64,000 nucleotides of DNA from Blautia sp. XA-2221 (GCF_028767025.1 NZ_JAJQXX010000002.1:124001-188000); one strand, 5' to 3'. Positions 11,826 to 21,730 are shown, numbered from the stretch's first letter. Notes: a model not told the origin generated them from the letters alone. A program made the numbers and translations.

Positions 11826-13039
11826 AAAATCGAATGCAGGATCTGGATTTTGAGCAGACGGTTGCTTTTGACCGTGTGGAGGATTTTGAGTTTACAAGAA
11901 AAGCAGTTCAGCGTTTTCGTCAGGTGGTAAGTCTGGAAGGTTTTGAGGATGAAGATGCAGATGTAATCTTTCATTATCTGTATAAAGAAATGGAACTGGT
12001 TTCTTTCGGGGATCATCTGAAACGGTATATTTATGAGAGAGCCGGGCTGGAAGAACCCTTTGCAGATGTAACTCAGGACATTTACAGAGATATTGTAATA
12101 GAATCTTTTCATGAAACCTGTACGCCCAAGTCCATGAAGCCTACATCTACAAAGCTGACCTCTCTGGTAAATAACTGGCTGACTCAGGCATCTGTAAAAA
12201 GAGAAACTGTATTTCTTCTGGGGTTCGGACTGCGAATGAGCGCAGAAGATGTTTCGGATTTTCTTACCAGAGTACTCAGAGAGCAGGATTTTGATTTTCA
12301 TAATCCGGAAGAGGTTATTTACTGGTACTGCTATTTTAAACAATATGGATATCACAAAGCAGAAGAACTGAAAAACAGGTACAGCGAGCTGGAACCGGAT
12401 GAGAATTATACAGAAGCTTCTAAAGTATTTTCCGGAGGGCTGTGCCTTGACAGCGAGGAAAAGCTGTTTCAGTATCTGGCATATGTAAAAGCCGGGACAG
12501 ATGATCCCATGTCAGAAAAAAGTCAGGCGTTCCAGGAATTCTGCCGCCTTCTGAACAGAGCAAAGGAAATTATTGCTTCCATGTATCAGGGGGACGAGGA
12601 GGAAAAAGACAGGGGAAAGGTGTGGAATGTTTCCGATATTTCAGATTCTGATGTGGAAAAAGTAATCTGCAGCGGGATACCTGTCAATAAAATGGGAAAT
12701 CTGAAAAAAATGTCAGCATCTATTCTGGCAAAGCATTTCAGCCAGAAACGGTTCAGCAGACAGCGGATCAACAGCATTATGAATCATAAGTTTCCGGTGG
12801 AGCGCTTTGATCTGATCACACTTGAGTTTTTTATTGTATCTCAGGAAATGCAGGATGACGATCCCTACAGCAGATACCGTCATTTTCTGGATGAGATTCA
12901 GACAGTTCTCCATAAATGCGGAATGAGCGAGATCTATATTGTAAATCCATATGAGTGTTTTCTGTTAATGTGCCTGCTGACCGACTGCCCTCTGGCGGTA
13001 TTTGCCGATATCTGGGAGATGTCCTATGAGGAAATATGA
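11822..13039 (+). CDS. Conserved unknown protein, third gene of the kinase operon
   Basis: I do not recognise a named family. The 405-residue protein is soluble, acidic and mostly alpha-helical, without signal peptide or membrane segment. It starts at the ATGA overlap with the phosphatase stop, so it is translationally coupled. Distinct stretches are an LGFGLRMSAEDVSDFLTRVL segment near 130-150, an HNPEEVIYWYCYFKQYG segment just after it, and a C-terminal part with CFLLMCLLTDCPLAVFADIW. Context suggests a substrate or effector of the kinase/phosphatase pair; the CPLAVFADIWEMSYEE end resembles a helix-turn-helix-like tail, but this is weak. Confidence 0.85.
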   Translation: MKNRMQDLDFEQTVAFDRVEDFEFTRKAVQRFRQVVSLEGFEDEDADVIFHYLYKEMELVSFGDHLKRYIYERAGLEEPFADVTQDIYRDIVIESFHETCTPKSMKPTSTKLTSLVNNWLTQASVKRETVFLLGFGLRMSAEDVSDFLTRVLREQDFDFHNPEEVIYWYCYFKQYGYHKAEELKNRYSELEPDENYTEASKVFSGGLCLDSEEKLFQYLAYVKAGTDDPMSEKSQAFQEFCRLLNRAKEIIASMYQGDEEEKDRGKVWNVSDISDSDVEKVICSGIPVNKMGNLKKMSASILAKHFSQKRFSRQRINSIMNHKFPVERFDLITLEFFIVSQEMQDDDPYSRYRHFLDEIQTVLHKCGMSEIYIVNPYECFLLMCLLTDCPLAVFADIWEMSYEEI

Positions 13040-13149
13040 TAAAAGAGAAAAAGCTGTCGTTACGGTTCACTTTGTTTACAGCAACCTGGTCAAAATGCTG
13101 TGTGAACAGTAATAAGTCAGATAATCCTGAAAATAATCCTGAAAATACC

Positions 13150-13178
13150 TTGACAGCCGTATTTTTACGGGATATAAT
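13150..13178 (+). promoter_or_regulatory. Strong promoter of the str operon
   Basis: TTGACA at 13150-13155, exactly 17 bp, TATAAT at 13173-13178: a full consensus promoter, 110 bp before rpsL. It makes rpsL-rpsG-fusA independent of the signalling operon upstream. Confidence 0.88.
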
Positions 13179-13288
13179 GAGCAGGCGTGCAACAGGAATG
13201 CATTTCTTTTTGTGCGTACAAATATGACAATAGCAACCGCACAACCCCATGGAAATCCATGGAGAAAATAATCGGGAGGTGAAATGGA

Positions 13289-13705
13289 ATGCCAACATTC
13301 AACCAGTTAGTAAGAAAAGGACGTCAGACCACTGTAAAGAAATCTACAGCACCGGCTCTGCAGAAGACATTCAACTCTTTAAGAAAGAAATCAGTAGAGC
13401 AGTCTGCACCGCAGAAACGTGGTGTTTGTACAGCAGTTAAAACTGCAACACCTAAAAAACCTAACTCCGCTCTCAGAAAGATCGCCAGAGTTCGTCTTTC
13501 CAACGGAATCGAGGTAACAAGCTACATTCCGGGAGAGGGACACAACCTTCAGGAGCACAGCGTTGTTCTTATCCGTGGTGGTAGGGTTAAAGACTTACCT
13601 GGTACAAGATACCACATCATCAGAGGTACTCTTGATACTGCAGGTGTAGCAAACAGAAAACAGGCCCGCTCCAAATACGGTGCTAAGAGACCGAAGAAAA
13701 AATAA
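13289..13705 (+). CDS. rpsL: 30S ribosomal protein S12
   Basis: Decoding-centre protein of the small subunit. The 138-residue product has the Gram-positive N-terminal extension and insert, then [20 protein letters not shown] and [20 protein letters not shown]. The two lysines whose change gives streptomycin resistance (in TPKKPN and GRVKDLPG) are wild type. GGGAGGTGAAATGGA ribosome binding site before the ATG. Confidence 0.99.
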   Translation: MPTFNQLVRKGRQTTVKKSTAPALQKTFNSLRKKSVEQSAPQKRGVCTAVKTATPKKPNSALRKIARVRLSNGIEVTSYIPGEGHNLQEHSVVLIRGGRVKDLPGTRYHIIRGTLDTAGVANRKQARSKYGAKRPKKK

Positions 13706-13743
13706 AGCAGATTTTGCAGCATAGCGAATAAATTTGCGATATT

Positions 13744-13912
13744 TCTCAGATACGAAGTATTTGAGAAGGTTCCCGTCTTATTAAGAGGGAAAGAGAATTT
13801 TGAAGGTAGTGATCCTGATCGCAGAATGATCGAGAAGGTTCATGCCTTTTGAAAGCATTAATTTTGAACACAGCGTGTTTGAAAAGGTTCCCGTCTTACT
13901 GAAAGGCAGGGA
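13744..13912 (+). promoter_or_regulatory. Triple two-hairpin RNA module before rpsG
   Basis: The 373-bp gap between rpsL and rpsG holds three tandem units, each a short stem, the linker GAGAAGGTT (or GAAAAGGTT), and a second stem. Unit 1: TCTCA/TGAGA enclosing ATAC-gaa-GTAT (13744-13766), then TCCC-TCTT/AAGA-GGGA (13771-13790). Unit 2: GATC/GATC (13817-13831), then ATGC/GCAT (13842-13858). Unit 3: AACAC/GTGTT (13867-13879), then TCCC/GGGA (13889-13912). Stem sequences differ between units while pairing is kept, which supports an RNA structure. Function unknown; regulation or processing of the str operon transcript is the simplest guess. The rest of the gap (13913-14062) shows nothing I can name. 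Confidence 0.6.
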
Positions 13913-14000
13913 CACAACATTATCTATCATTTGTAGAATCACTAACAGCTATAAATTTGTACGGTATTCCATATACCCTGTCGGTTGCGGGTTAATATAG

Positions 14001-14549
<549 letters not shown>

Positions 14550-14567
14550 TTAGAGGAGGAAAATCCA

Positions 14568-16685
14568 TTGGCTGGAAGAGAATATCCATTAGAAAGAACC
14601 AGAAACATCGGTATCATGGCGCATATCGATGCTGGTAAAACTACAACAACAGAGCGTATTCTTTACTATACCGGCGTTAACTACAAGATTGGTGATACTC
14701 ATGAAGGTACTGCTACCATGGACTGGATGGAACAGGAGCAGGAGAGAGGTATCACAATCACCTCTGCAGCTACAACATGTCACTGGACTCTGCAGGAAAA
14801 CTGCAAAGCAAAACCGGGCGCTCTTGAGCATCGTATCAACATCATTGATACCCCTGGACACGTTGACTTTACTGTAGAGGTAGAGCGTTCTCTTCGTGTA
14901 TTAGACGGCGCTGTTGGCGTTTTCTGTGCAAAGGGTGGCGTTGAGCCGCAGTCTGAAAACGTATGGCGTCAGGCTGACACATACAACGTACCGAGAATGG
15001 CATTTATTAATAAAATGGACATCCTCGGCGCTGATTTCTACGGAGCTGTAGAGCAGATCAAAACCCGTCTGGGCAAGAATGCTATCTGCATCCAGCTTCC
15101 AATTGGTAAAGAAGACGAATTTAAGGGAATCATCGACCTGTTTGAGATGAAAGCATACATCTACAACGACGATAAGGGCGATGACATCTCTATCGTAGAT
15201 ATCCCGGAAGAAATGAAAGACGATGCAGAACTGTATCGTACAGAGCTTGTAGAGAAGATCTGCGAGCTTGACGACGATCTGATGATGGAATATCTTGAAG
15301 GTGAAGAACCGTCTGTAGAGGCAATGAAAGCAACACTTAGAAAAGCTACATGCGAGTGTGCAGCTGTTCCGGTTTGCTGCGGTACTGCTTACAGAAACAA
15401 AGGTGTTCAGAAACTTCTTGATGCGATCATCGAGTTTATGCCGTCTCCGCTTGACGTACCGGCTATCGACGGAACAGACCTTGATGGAAATGAAATCGTA
15501 AGACACTCTTCTGACGAAGAGCCGTTCGCAGCGCTTGCATTCAAGATCATGGCTGACCCGTTCGTAGGAAAGCTTGCTTTCTTCCGTGTATATTCAGGAA
15601 CAATGAATTCCGGTTCTTACGTTCTGAACTCCTCTAAAGGAAAGAAAGAGCGTGTAGGACGTATCCTTCAGATGCATGCGAATAAGAGACAGGAACTTGA
15701 CAAAGTTTATGCCGGCGATATCGCAGCAGCAGTTGGATTTAAAGTAACAGGTACAGGTGATACCATCTGCGACGAGCAGCATCCGGTTATCCTGGAATCC
15801 ATGGAGTTCCCGGAACCTGTTATCGAGCTTGCAATCGAGCCTAAGACAAAAGCAGGCCAGGGCAAACTTGGCGAAGCTCTTGTTAAACTGGCAGAGGAAG
15901 ACCCCACATTCCGCGCTCATACAAACCAGGAAACTGGACAGACAATCATCGCCGGAATGGGTGAGCTTCATCTGGAGATCATCGTTGACCGTCTCCTTCG
16001 TGAATTCAAGGTAGAGGCTAACGTAGGTGCTCCTCAGGTTGCTTATAAAGAGACAATCACAAAAGCTGTTGAAGTTGACAGCAAATATGCAAAACAGTCC
16101 GGTGGTCGTGGACAGTACGGTCATTGTAAAGTTAAATTCGAGCCTATGGATGCCAACGGCGAAGAACTGTACAAGTTTGAGTCTACTGTTGTCGGCGGTG
16201 CTATTCCGAAGGAATATATCCCGGCAGTTGGCGAAGGTATCGAAGAGGCAATGAAGGCTGGACAGCTTGGCGGATATCCGGTTGTTGGTATCCATGCTAA
16301 CGTATATGACGGTTCCTACCATGAGGTCGACTCTTCTGAGATGGCATTCCACATTGCAGGTTCTCTTGCATTTAAGGACGCTATGCAGAAGGCATCCCCG
16401 GTTCTTCTTGAGCCGATCATGAGAGTCGAGGTAACTACTCCGGAGGATTACATGGGTGATGTTATCGGTGATATCAACTCCCGTCGTGGTCGTATCGAGG
16501 GTATGGACGATATCGGCGGAGGTAAGATGATCCGTGGTTTCGTTCCGCTTTCCGAGATGTTCGGATACGCAACAGACCTTCGTTCCAGAACTCAGGGACG
16601 TGGTAACTACTCCATGTTCTTCGAGAAATATGAGCCGGTTCCGAAGTCCGTACAGGAAAAGATCCTTTCCAAGAAAGACGCTTAA
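14568..16685 (+). CDS. fusA: Elongation factor G
   Basis: GTPase that drives translocation and, with RRF, ribosome recycling. The 705-residue protein has G1 [14 protein letters not shown]3 DTPGHVDF and G4 NKMD, then domains II-V in the normal order, with the C-terminal [16 protein letters not shown] region. The start is TTG at 14568, 5 bp after AGAGGAGGAAAA, giving [15 protein letters not shown]; no in-frame ATG nearby fits better. A TTG start on such a highly expressed gene is slightly unusual. Confidence 0.98.
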   Translation: MAGREYPLERTRNIGIMAHIDAGKTTTTERILYYTGVNYKIGDTHEGTATMDWMEQEQERGITITSAATTCHWTLQENCKAKPGALEHRINIIDTPGHVDFTVEVERSLRVLDGAVGVFCAKGGVEPQSENVWRQADTYNVPRMAFINKMDILGADFYGAVEQIKTRLGKNAICIQLPIGKEDEFKGIIDLFEMKAYIYNDDKGDDISIVDIPEEMKDDAELYRTELVEKICELDDDLMMEYLEGEEPSVEAMKATLRKATCECAAVPVCCGTAYRNKGVQKLLDAIIEFMPSPLDVPAIDGTDLDGNEIVRHSSDEEPFAALAFKIMADPFVGKLAFFRVYSGTMNSGSYVLNSSKGKKERVGRILQMHANKRQELDKVYAGDIAAAVGFKVTGTGDTICDEQHPVILESMEFPEPVIELAIEPKTKAGQGKLGEALVKLAEEDPTFRAHTNQETGQTIIAGMGELHLEIIVDRLLREFKVEANVGAPQVAYKETITKAVEVDSKYAKQSGGRGQYGHCKVKFEPMDANGEELYKFESTVVGGAIPKEYIPAVGEGIEEAMKAGQLGGYPVVGIHANVYDGSYHEVDSSEMAFHIAGSLAFKDAMQKASPVLLEPIMRVEVTTPEDYMGDVIGDINSRRGRIEGMDDIGGGKMIRGFVPLSEMFGYATDLRSRTQGRGNYSMFFEKYEPVPKSVQEKILSKKDA

Positions 16686-16701
16686 TCGATTCATAAAATA
16701 C

Positions 16702-16730
16702 TTGCAAATATCCTTGATTTGCAATATAAT
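16702..16730 (+). promoter_or_regulatory. Candidate tuf promoter overlapped by an inverted repeat
   Basis: TTGCAA (16702-16707), 17 bp, TATAAT (16725-16730). A perfect 9-bp inverted repeat, ATCCTTGAT (16710-16718) and ATCAAGGAT (16729-16737), brackets the spacer and -10. With no T run after it, the repeat looks more like an operator or a 5' hairpin than a terminator. Confidence 0.6.
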
Positions 16731-16802
16731 CAAGGATAGCAAGTTTACTTTAAAAAATATGCTCTGATAGAAAGAGCCAAGTTTTAAGGAGGACATTTTA
16801 AA

Positions 16803-17996
16803 ATGGCAAAGGCTAAGTTTGAGAGAAGCAAACCGCATTGTAACATTGGTACCATTGGACACGTAGACCATGGTAAAACTACACTTACAGCAGCTATCAC
16901 TAAAGTTCTGTCTGAGAGAGTAGCTGGTAACTCCGCTACAGATTTCGAGAACATCGATAAAGCTCCGGAAGAAAGAGAGCGTGGTATTACAATCTCTACA
17001 GCACACGTTGAGTATGAAACAGAGAACCGCCACTATGCACATGTTGACTGCCCAGGACATGCTGACTACGTTAAGAACATGATCACTGGTGCTGCTCAGA
17101 TGGACGGCGCTATCCTTGTTGTTGCAGCTACAGACGGTGTTATGGCTCAGACTAAAGAGCACATCCTTCTTTCCCGTCAGGTAGGTGTTCCTTACATCGT
17201 TGTATTCATGAACAAATGTGACATGGTTGACGATGAGGAGCTTCTTGAGCTGGTTGAGATGGAGATCCGTGATCTTCTTTCCGAGTACGACTTCCCAGGC
17301 GATGATACACCGGTTATCCAGGGTTCTGCTCTTAAAGCTCTTGAAGATCCAAACGGCGAGTGGGGCGACAAGATCATGGAGCTTATGGCTGCAGTAGACA
17401 GCTACATTCCGGATCCGAAGCGTGACACAGATAAAGACTTCGTTATGCCTGTAGAGGACGTATTCTCTATTACAGGTCGTGGTACTGTTGCAACAGGCCG
17501 TGTTGAGGCTGGTGTTCTTCACGTATCTGAGGAAGTTGAAATCGTTGGTATCAAAGAAGAGACACGTAAAGTTGTTGTAACTGGTATCGAGATGTTCCGT
17601 AAACTTCTTGACGAGGCTCAGGCTGGTGACAACATCGGTGCACTTCTTCGTGGTGTTCAGAGAAACGAGATCGAGCGTGGACAGGTTCTTGCTAAACCAG
17701 GCACAATCACATGCCATACAAAATTCACAGCTCAGGTTTACGTTCTGACAAAAGACGAGGGTGGCCGTCATACACCATTCTTTAACAACTATCGTCCGCA
17801 GTTCTACTTCAGAACAACTGACGTAACAGGTGTTTGCAACCTTCCAGAAGGAACAGAGATGTGTATGCCTGGAGATAACATCGAAATGACAATCGAACTG
17901 ATTCACCCAATCGCTATGGGACAGGGTCTTACATTCGCTATCCGTGAAGGTGGACGTACTGTAGGATCAGGTCGTGTTGCTACAATCATCGAGTAA
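16803..17996 (+). CDS. tuf: Elongation factor Tu
   Basis: Delivers aminoacyl-tRNA to the ribosome. The 397-residue protein has [18 protein letters not shown] and NKCD motifs and ends in [21 protein letters not shown] ribosome binding site 10 bp upstream. The last 18 codons are part of a 55-bp sequence repeated at the ends of two mobile elements. The present 3' end and terminator were therefore probably supplied by element 1, without changing the protein. Confidence 0.99.
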   Translation: MAKAKFERSKPHCNIGTIGHVDHGKTTLTAAITKVLSERVAGNSATDFENIDKAPEERERGITISTAHVEYETENRHYAHVDCPGHADYVKNMITGAAQMDGAILVVAATDGVMAQTKEHILLSRQVGVPYIVVFMNKCDMVDDEELLELVEMEIRDLLSEYDFPGDDTPVIQGSALKALEDPNGEWGDKIMELMAAVDSYIPDPKRDTDKDFVMPVEDVFSITGRGTVATGRVEAGVLHVSEEVEIVGIKEETRKVVVTGIEMFRKLLDEAQAGDNIGALLRGVQRNEIERGQVLAKPGTITCHTKFTAQVYVLTKDEGGRHTPFFNNYRPQFYFRTTDVTGVCNLPEGTEMCMPGDNIEMTIELIHPIAMGQGLTFAIREGGRTVGSGRVATIIE

Positions 17997-17997
17997 T
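17943..17997 (+). repeat. Attachment site copy A (tuf 3' end)
   Basis: 55-bp direct repeat made of the last 18 codons of tuf and its stop. Identical to copy C at 44079-44133; one mismatch to copy B. It is the left attachment site of element 1. Confidence 0.92.
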
Positions 17998-18027
17998 CAC
18001 TGATTGACAGATTATAATATATAAATT

Positions 18028-18093
18028 GGTATCATAGATACCATGTGTTCAAGCGTAAGATTGCCCCGGAACCGTAAGGTTTCCGGGGTTTTT
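18028..18093 (+). terminator. Two-hairpin trailer A after tuf
   Basis: Stem GGTATC-ATA-GATACC (18028-18042), a linker like TGTGTTCAAGCGTAAGAT, then a terminator stem CCCCGGAA/TTCCGGGG (18064-18088) and T5. The same arrangement follows copies B and C with different stem sequences. Confidence 0.88.
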
Positions 18094-18146
18094 CTGTTGC
18101 TTAAAAATTAAGAATAAATCTATAAAGAATAGCGAATAAATTAAAA

Positions 18147-18191
18147 CAGGCAGGTATGGGAAGACTTTTATTTTCTTCGCATATCTGCCTG
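18147..18191 (-). terminator. Hairpin closing the element 1 repressor gene
   Basis: Arms 18147-18158 and 18180-18191 (CAGGCAG/CTGCCTG core, one G-U). It sits between the trailer and the repressor stop, as does the equivalent AAACGGTTG/CAACCGTTT stem at 30351-30385 in element 2. Confidence 0.55.
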
Positions 18192-18209
18192 TGATACTGT
18201 TATGATACT
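18192..18209 (+). repeat. Arm-type integrase sites, left end of element 1
   Basis: TGATACT at 18192-18198 and again at 18203-18209, 11 bp apart. The same pair occurs at the right end (30038-30055), as expected for N-terminal-domain binding sites of a Tn916/lambda-type integrase. Confidence 0.7.
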
Positions 18210-18213
18210 ATTT

Positions 18214-18822
18214 TTATTCGTTATTGGAAAATTTCTTTGCTAAAAGTTCATCTCGTTTACGAATTCGTGTTTCAAAATCCAGTTCTTCAATTTCTTTATG
18301 TGTGACAGGTTTCGCTGTGTAGTATTCCAGCGTCTGTTTTTTCCACATATCGTACATATCCTTGCCTGTGAAATAAGATTCCAGGCTTTCTCTGTTCTCT
18401 TGCAGGTCTGCAAGAAAATTACACATATCCGCATTTAAAGAATGCTCCGGATCATTTCCATAAAAGCGAAGTCCGGCATACCATCTCTGAGTTGTTGTTT
18501 CTATATCTCCGGGAAGTTTATTATTTATGTCCAGTTCATAGCGTAATTCATTTGACTCATTCATCTGGAGTAGAACCCAAATGACATCGCTCAGGGTAGA
18601 AATTTGTATTTTGTTTTCAGATAATCCAAACAACCAGTCCAGTGAGACATGAAATTTTTGAGCAATGGTTAATAATACCTCATTGGATGGAGTAACCACA
18701 CCGTTTTCATAACTGGATAAAGTTGATTGCCTTATCCCAATGGCTGCGGAAAAGTTTTTCTGATTCATTTTCAGATCAGTTCGCAGTTCTTTTATTTTCT
18801 CTGAAATAGATGATTCCTGCAT
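18214..18822 (-). CDS. XRE-family repressor of element 1
   Basis: Probable master repressor controlling excision genes read the other way. N-terminal helix-turn-helix at about residues 8-62 (LRTDLKMNQKNFSAAIGIRQ then STLSSYENG), C-terminal 135 residues of unknown fold. The frame opens at a GTG at 18831, but that GTG lies inside the AGGAGGTG ribosome binding site, so the ATG at 18822 is preferred (202 residues). Five copies of AAATGATA lie in the divergent control region and are its likely operators. An XRE gene sits at the same place in element 2. Confidence 0.88.
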   Translation of the reverse strand: MQESSISEKIKELRTDLKMNQKNFSAAIGIRQSTLSSYENGVVTPSNEVLLTIAQKFHVSLDWLFGLSENKIQISTLSDVIWVLLQMNESNELRYELDINNKLPGDIETTTQRWYAGLRFYGNDPEHSLNADMCNFLADLQENRESLESYFTGKDMYDMWKKQTLEYYTAKPVTHKEIEELDFETRIRKRDELLAKKFSNNE

Positions 18823-18859
18823 GATAGACACCTCCTCAAAACTATAATTAGTATATCAT

Positions 18860-18981
18860 AAATGATAAAAATCAACAATATGGGAAAATATCATTTATAC
18901 AGATAAAAATTATTGACAATGATTATTTAAAATGATATAGTATCAGTGAAAATGATAATTATAGATAAGGAGGAAATGATA
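18860..18981. promoter_or_regulatory. Operator/promoter region between repressor and excisionase
   Basis: Octamer AAATGATA occurs at 18860, 18930, 18950 and 18974 and inverted at 18889. The rightward promoter TTGACA (18913-18918)-17 bp-TATAGT (18936-18941) is overlapped by the copy at 18930, and the copy at 18974 overlaps the excisionase ribosome binding site and start. Binding by the XRE protein would shut off excisionase and integrase. Confidence 0.7.
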
Positions 18982-19175
18982 TGCAGAAACAGAACTATAT
19001 GATTACAGCAGAAGAAGTGGCTGAAAGCATGGGAATTTCACTTGGATATGCTTATAAGCTACTTCGTAAATTGAACAAAGAGCTTGCAGATCAGGGATAT
19101 GTGACCGTTGCAGGCAAAATACCAAGGGCATTCTGGGAAAAGAAATTTTATGGATATTCCCAGATTGCAATGTAA
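18981..19175 (+). CDS. Excisionase-like small helix-turn-helix protein
   Basis: 64 residues with a winged-helix-like start (MITAEEVAESMGISLGYAYKL) and a conserved end, GKIPRAFWEKKFYGYS. Located directly before the integrase (15 bp), as Xis usually is, and clearly homologous to the 63-residue protein at 32500 in element 2. AAGGAGG ribosome binding site. It probably binds arm regions to direct excision, but a purely regulatory role is possible. Confidence 0.75.
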   Translation: MQKQNYMITAEEVAESMGISLGYAYKLLRKLNKELADQGYVTVAGKIPRAFWEKKFYGYSQIAM

Positions 19176-19190
19176 GCGGGGTGAGAATGT

Positions 19191-20408
19191 ATGGCAGCAT
19201 ACAAAGATGAAGAAAGAGGAACCTGGTATGTTTCGTTTTATTACGAGGACTGGACAGGAGCCAAAAAGAGAAAAGTAAAAAGAGGATTCCGCACTAAGAA
19301 AGAAGCATTAAATTTTGAAGCGGAGTATAAAAGAACAGCGAAAGCAGACATGGATATGACAATGGGAGAGTTTGTAGAAGTCTACTTCCGAGACAAGTCT
19401 CAGTCATTGAAGGACAGGAGTATCAAGAATAAAAGAGATACGATGAAGGCTCAACTGTTACCGTATTTTAAGGACAGATCAATGAACAGTATTACACCAG
19501 CAGAGATTATCCAGTGGCAGAATACGATTATTGAAAAAGGATATTCAGATGATTATCTGAAAACAATACAGAATCAGATGACGGCATTATTCAATCATGC
19601 GAAGAATATCTACAATCTGGCAGATAATCCCTGTGACAAAGTAAAACGTATGGGAAAGACTTCAAAAAAGAAAATGAAGTTTTGGACAATTGAAGAATAT
19701 CGGCAGTTTATGACCGAAATAGAACCGGGAAGCAAATATTATGTGCTGTTTGAATTATTATTCTGGACAGGAGCGAGAGAAGGCGAAGCACTCAGCATTA
19801 CACCTGCTGACATTGATTTTGAAAGGAATCTACTTCATATCAATAAAACTTACTACCGTATGCATGGAGAGGACGTGATTACATTTCCCAAAACAGAAGA
19901 ATCGAACCGTACGATTTCCATACCGGAATTTCTGAAAAAAGAGATTCAGGACTATATTAGCAGACTGTATGAGTTGCCCGAAGATGAACGGATTTTTCCA
20001 ATGGTTCATGAAGCGGTACAGCATAAGTTAAAACAGGTGGTTCAAAAGACTGGAGTAAAAAAGATAAGAGTACACGACATTCGTCACAGTCATGCGGCAT
20101 TTCTGATTAATAAGGGAGTGCAACCATTGATGATTAAAGAAAGGTTTGGACATACGGACATTCGCATTACATTGAATACTTATGGGCACTTATATCCAGA
20201 TCAGCAGAAAGTGGTGGCAGATATGCTGGATGATGAAAATATAAAAAGCTCCGGAAGTACGAACAACCGGAGCAATGTGACAAATGGGGACGAATCCACA
20301 AATGTCAATCCTAGACAAGTTGATTATAGCAGGGATTCTTCCAAAGAACAACAGATAATTGGCGAGAATAGTTTGAAAAATGGAGGAATTTATGGAACAG
20401 AGAAATGA
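19191..20408 (+). CDS. int: Tyrosine integrase of element 1
   Basis: Tn916-type site-specific recombinase expected to act on the tuf 3' end. The N-terminal arm-binding domain (1-60, AYKDEERGTWYVSFYYEDW) is followed by a SAM-like core-binding domain and the catalytic domain with Arg196 (GAREGE), His295 and Arg298 (HDIRH), His321 (FGHTD) and nucleophile Tyr331 (NTYGH). About 74 residues follow the Tyr, including a polar low-complexity tail of some 50 residues absent from the element 2 integrase. Its last 17 bp overlap the next gene. Confidence 0.95.
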   Translation: MAAYKDEERGTWYVSFYYEDWTGAKKRKVKRGFRTKKEALNFEAEYKRTAKADMDMTMGEFVEVYFRDKSQSLKDRSIKNKRDTMKAQLLPYFKDRSMNSITPAEIIQWQNTIIEKGYSDDYLKTIQNQMTALFNHAKNIYNLADNPCDKVKRMGKTSKKKMKFWTIEEYRQFMTEIEPGSKYYVLFELLFWTGAREGEALSITPADIDFERNLLHINKTYYRMHGEDVITFPKTEESNRTISIPEFLKKEIQDYISRLYELPEDERIFPMVHEAVQHKLKQVVQKTGVKKIRVHDIRHSHAAFLINKGVQPLMIKERFGHTDIRITLNTYGHLYPDQQKVVADMLDDENIKSSGSTNNRSNVTNGDESTNVNPRQVDYSRDSSKEQQIIGENSLKNGGIYGTEK

Positions 20409-21381
20409 GAATAAAACAGAATTGAAAATGATAAAGATGTCAGATGTTCAGTCCCAGACAGTGGACTGGCTCTGGTATCCATTTATCCCTTATGGAAAAT
20501 TAACGATTATTCAGGGAGATCCGGGTGATGGAAAAACTACGTTAGTATTAAATGTTGCAGCGAGATTGTCTAAAGGGGAAGGACTGGATAATGATATGAA
20601 AGTAACAGAACCAGTAAATATTATTTATCAGACAGCGGAAGATGGACTGGCAGATACAGTAAAACCCAGACTGGAGCTGGCAGAAGCGGTCTGTGAAAGA
20701 ATCATGGTTATAGATGAAACAAAAAAATCACTTTCCATGATTGATGAAAGACTGGAAACTGCTATCAAACAGACTGGTGCGAGAGTGCTTATTTTAGATC
20801 CGATTCAGGCATACCTTGGAGGAACAATGGATATGAACCGGGCAAATGAAGCAAGGGATATGACGAAAAGATTGAGCTTGCTGGCAGAAAAATACAAATG
20901 TGCAATTTTATTAATCGGACATATGAATAAAGCTGGTGGAAATAAAGCTGCATATAGAGGAATGGGTTCGATTGATTTTTTTGCAGTAGCCAGAAGCGTA
21001 TTACTGGTAGGAAGAATAGAGGGAGAACCGGATTTAAGAGCAGTGGTTCAGATTAAAAATAATCTGGCTGCATTTGGGCATTCCAAAGCATTTCGCCTGA
21101 CAGAAACAGGATTTGAGTGGATAGGTGACTATGAAATCACAGCAGATGAGGTGCTTGGTGGAATTGCGCCAAAGGTAAATAAACTGGAACAGGCAAGGAA
21201 GATGCTGAGGGAACTGGCAGAAACATCAACTTCTGTGCAAAGCAGTGAAATCTTTGATATGGCAGAAGATTTGAATATTTCTAAAAGAACACTGGAAAAT
21301 GCAAAAAAGGAACTTGGAATTAAGGCAAGACGAATCGGTAATTCATGGTATTGGGATTTAGATAAAGTTAAGCCGGAATAA
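20392..21381 (+). CDS. RepA-like AAA/RecA-fold ATPase
   Basis: Likely replicative helicase or helicase-loader ATPase of the element. Walker A GDPGDGKTT is at about residues 45-53, a Walker B-like VLILDPIQAYLGG near 130, and a winged-helix-like C-terminus (AEDLNISKRTLENAKKELGIKARR). The ATG at 20392 follows GGAGG by 5 bp and is preferred over the ATG at 20380 that overlaps the site; 329 residues. Iteron-like repeats lie immediately downstream. Element 2 has a different, primase-plus-VapE replication module in the same slot. Confidence 0.82.
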   Translation: MEQRNENKTELKMIKMSDVQSQTVDWLWYPFIPYGKLTIIQGDPGDGKTTLVLNVAARLSKGEGLDNDMKVTEPVNIIYQTAEDGLADTVKPRLELAEAVCERIMVIDETKKSLSMIDERLETAIKQTGARVLILDPIQAYLGGTMDMNRANEARDMTKRLSLLAEKYKCAILLIGHMNKAGGNKAAYRGMGSIDFFAVARSVLLVGRIEGEPDLRAVVQIKNNLAAFGHSKAFRLTETGFEWIGDYEITADEVLGGIAPKVNKLEQARKMLRELAETSTSVQSSEIFDMAEDLNISKRTLENAKKELGIKARRIGNSWYWDLDKVKPE

Positions 21382-21390
21382 ATTAAGGGT

Positions 21391-21465
21391 GCAACATTGC
21401 AGAGTATATAGAAAATGCGGAATTAAAATGCAAGATTGCAATCTGTAAAGACATTGCAGTGTTGC
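21391..21465. repeat. Iteron-like repeats after the RepA-like gene
   Basis: GCAACATTGCA (21391-21401), GCAAGATTGCA (21430-21440) and an inverted copy TGCAGTGTTGC (21455-21465, reading GCAACACTGCA). Possible replication origin or autoregulatory site. Confidence 0.5.
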
Positions 21466-21496
21466 GTCCTTACATAAATTGTAAGAAGGTGAGAAC

Positions 21497-21730
21497 TTGA
21501 AAAACGTTATGATTCCAGAGGAGTTATTTGGAAAGATTATAAAATATCATTTACTGGATCAGGAACAGGAAGCAGATGATATAAGAAATGGTTTGGAGAA
21601 AAAGCTGGATGCAATGGTAAATCGTGAGGTATACAGTAAATCCAAAACTGCACCAACAGAAGAAGAACGGGAAAAGTTCCGGCAGGAGTATCTGGACAGA
21701 AAAGGAATGCAAGAGAGCTTTCGATGGTAA
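21497..21730 (+). CDS. Small unknown protein
   Basis: 77-residue charged, helical protein (MKNVMIPEELFGKIIKYHLL at the N-terminus) starting at TTG 21497 after GAAGGTGAGA; an ATG four codons in is the alternative. No family recognised. It sits in the replication-to-mobilisation interval, where such elements often have small accessory genes. Confidence 0.65.
   Translation: MKNVMIPEELFGKIIKYHLLDQEQEADDIRNGLEKKLDAMVNREVYSKSKTAPTEEEREKFRQEYLDRKGMQESFRW

Noticed and set aside
15594-17906. 770-residue open frame antisense to fusA and tuf
   Set aside because: Mirror frame of two highly biased housekeeping genes; Cys/Phe/Leu-rich, no ribosome binding site, no family resemblance. The same applies to long antisense frames in rplJL (157-1104), lacZ (47760-49133, 49230-50294) and rpoB/rpoC.
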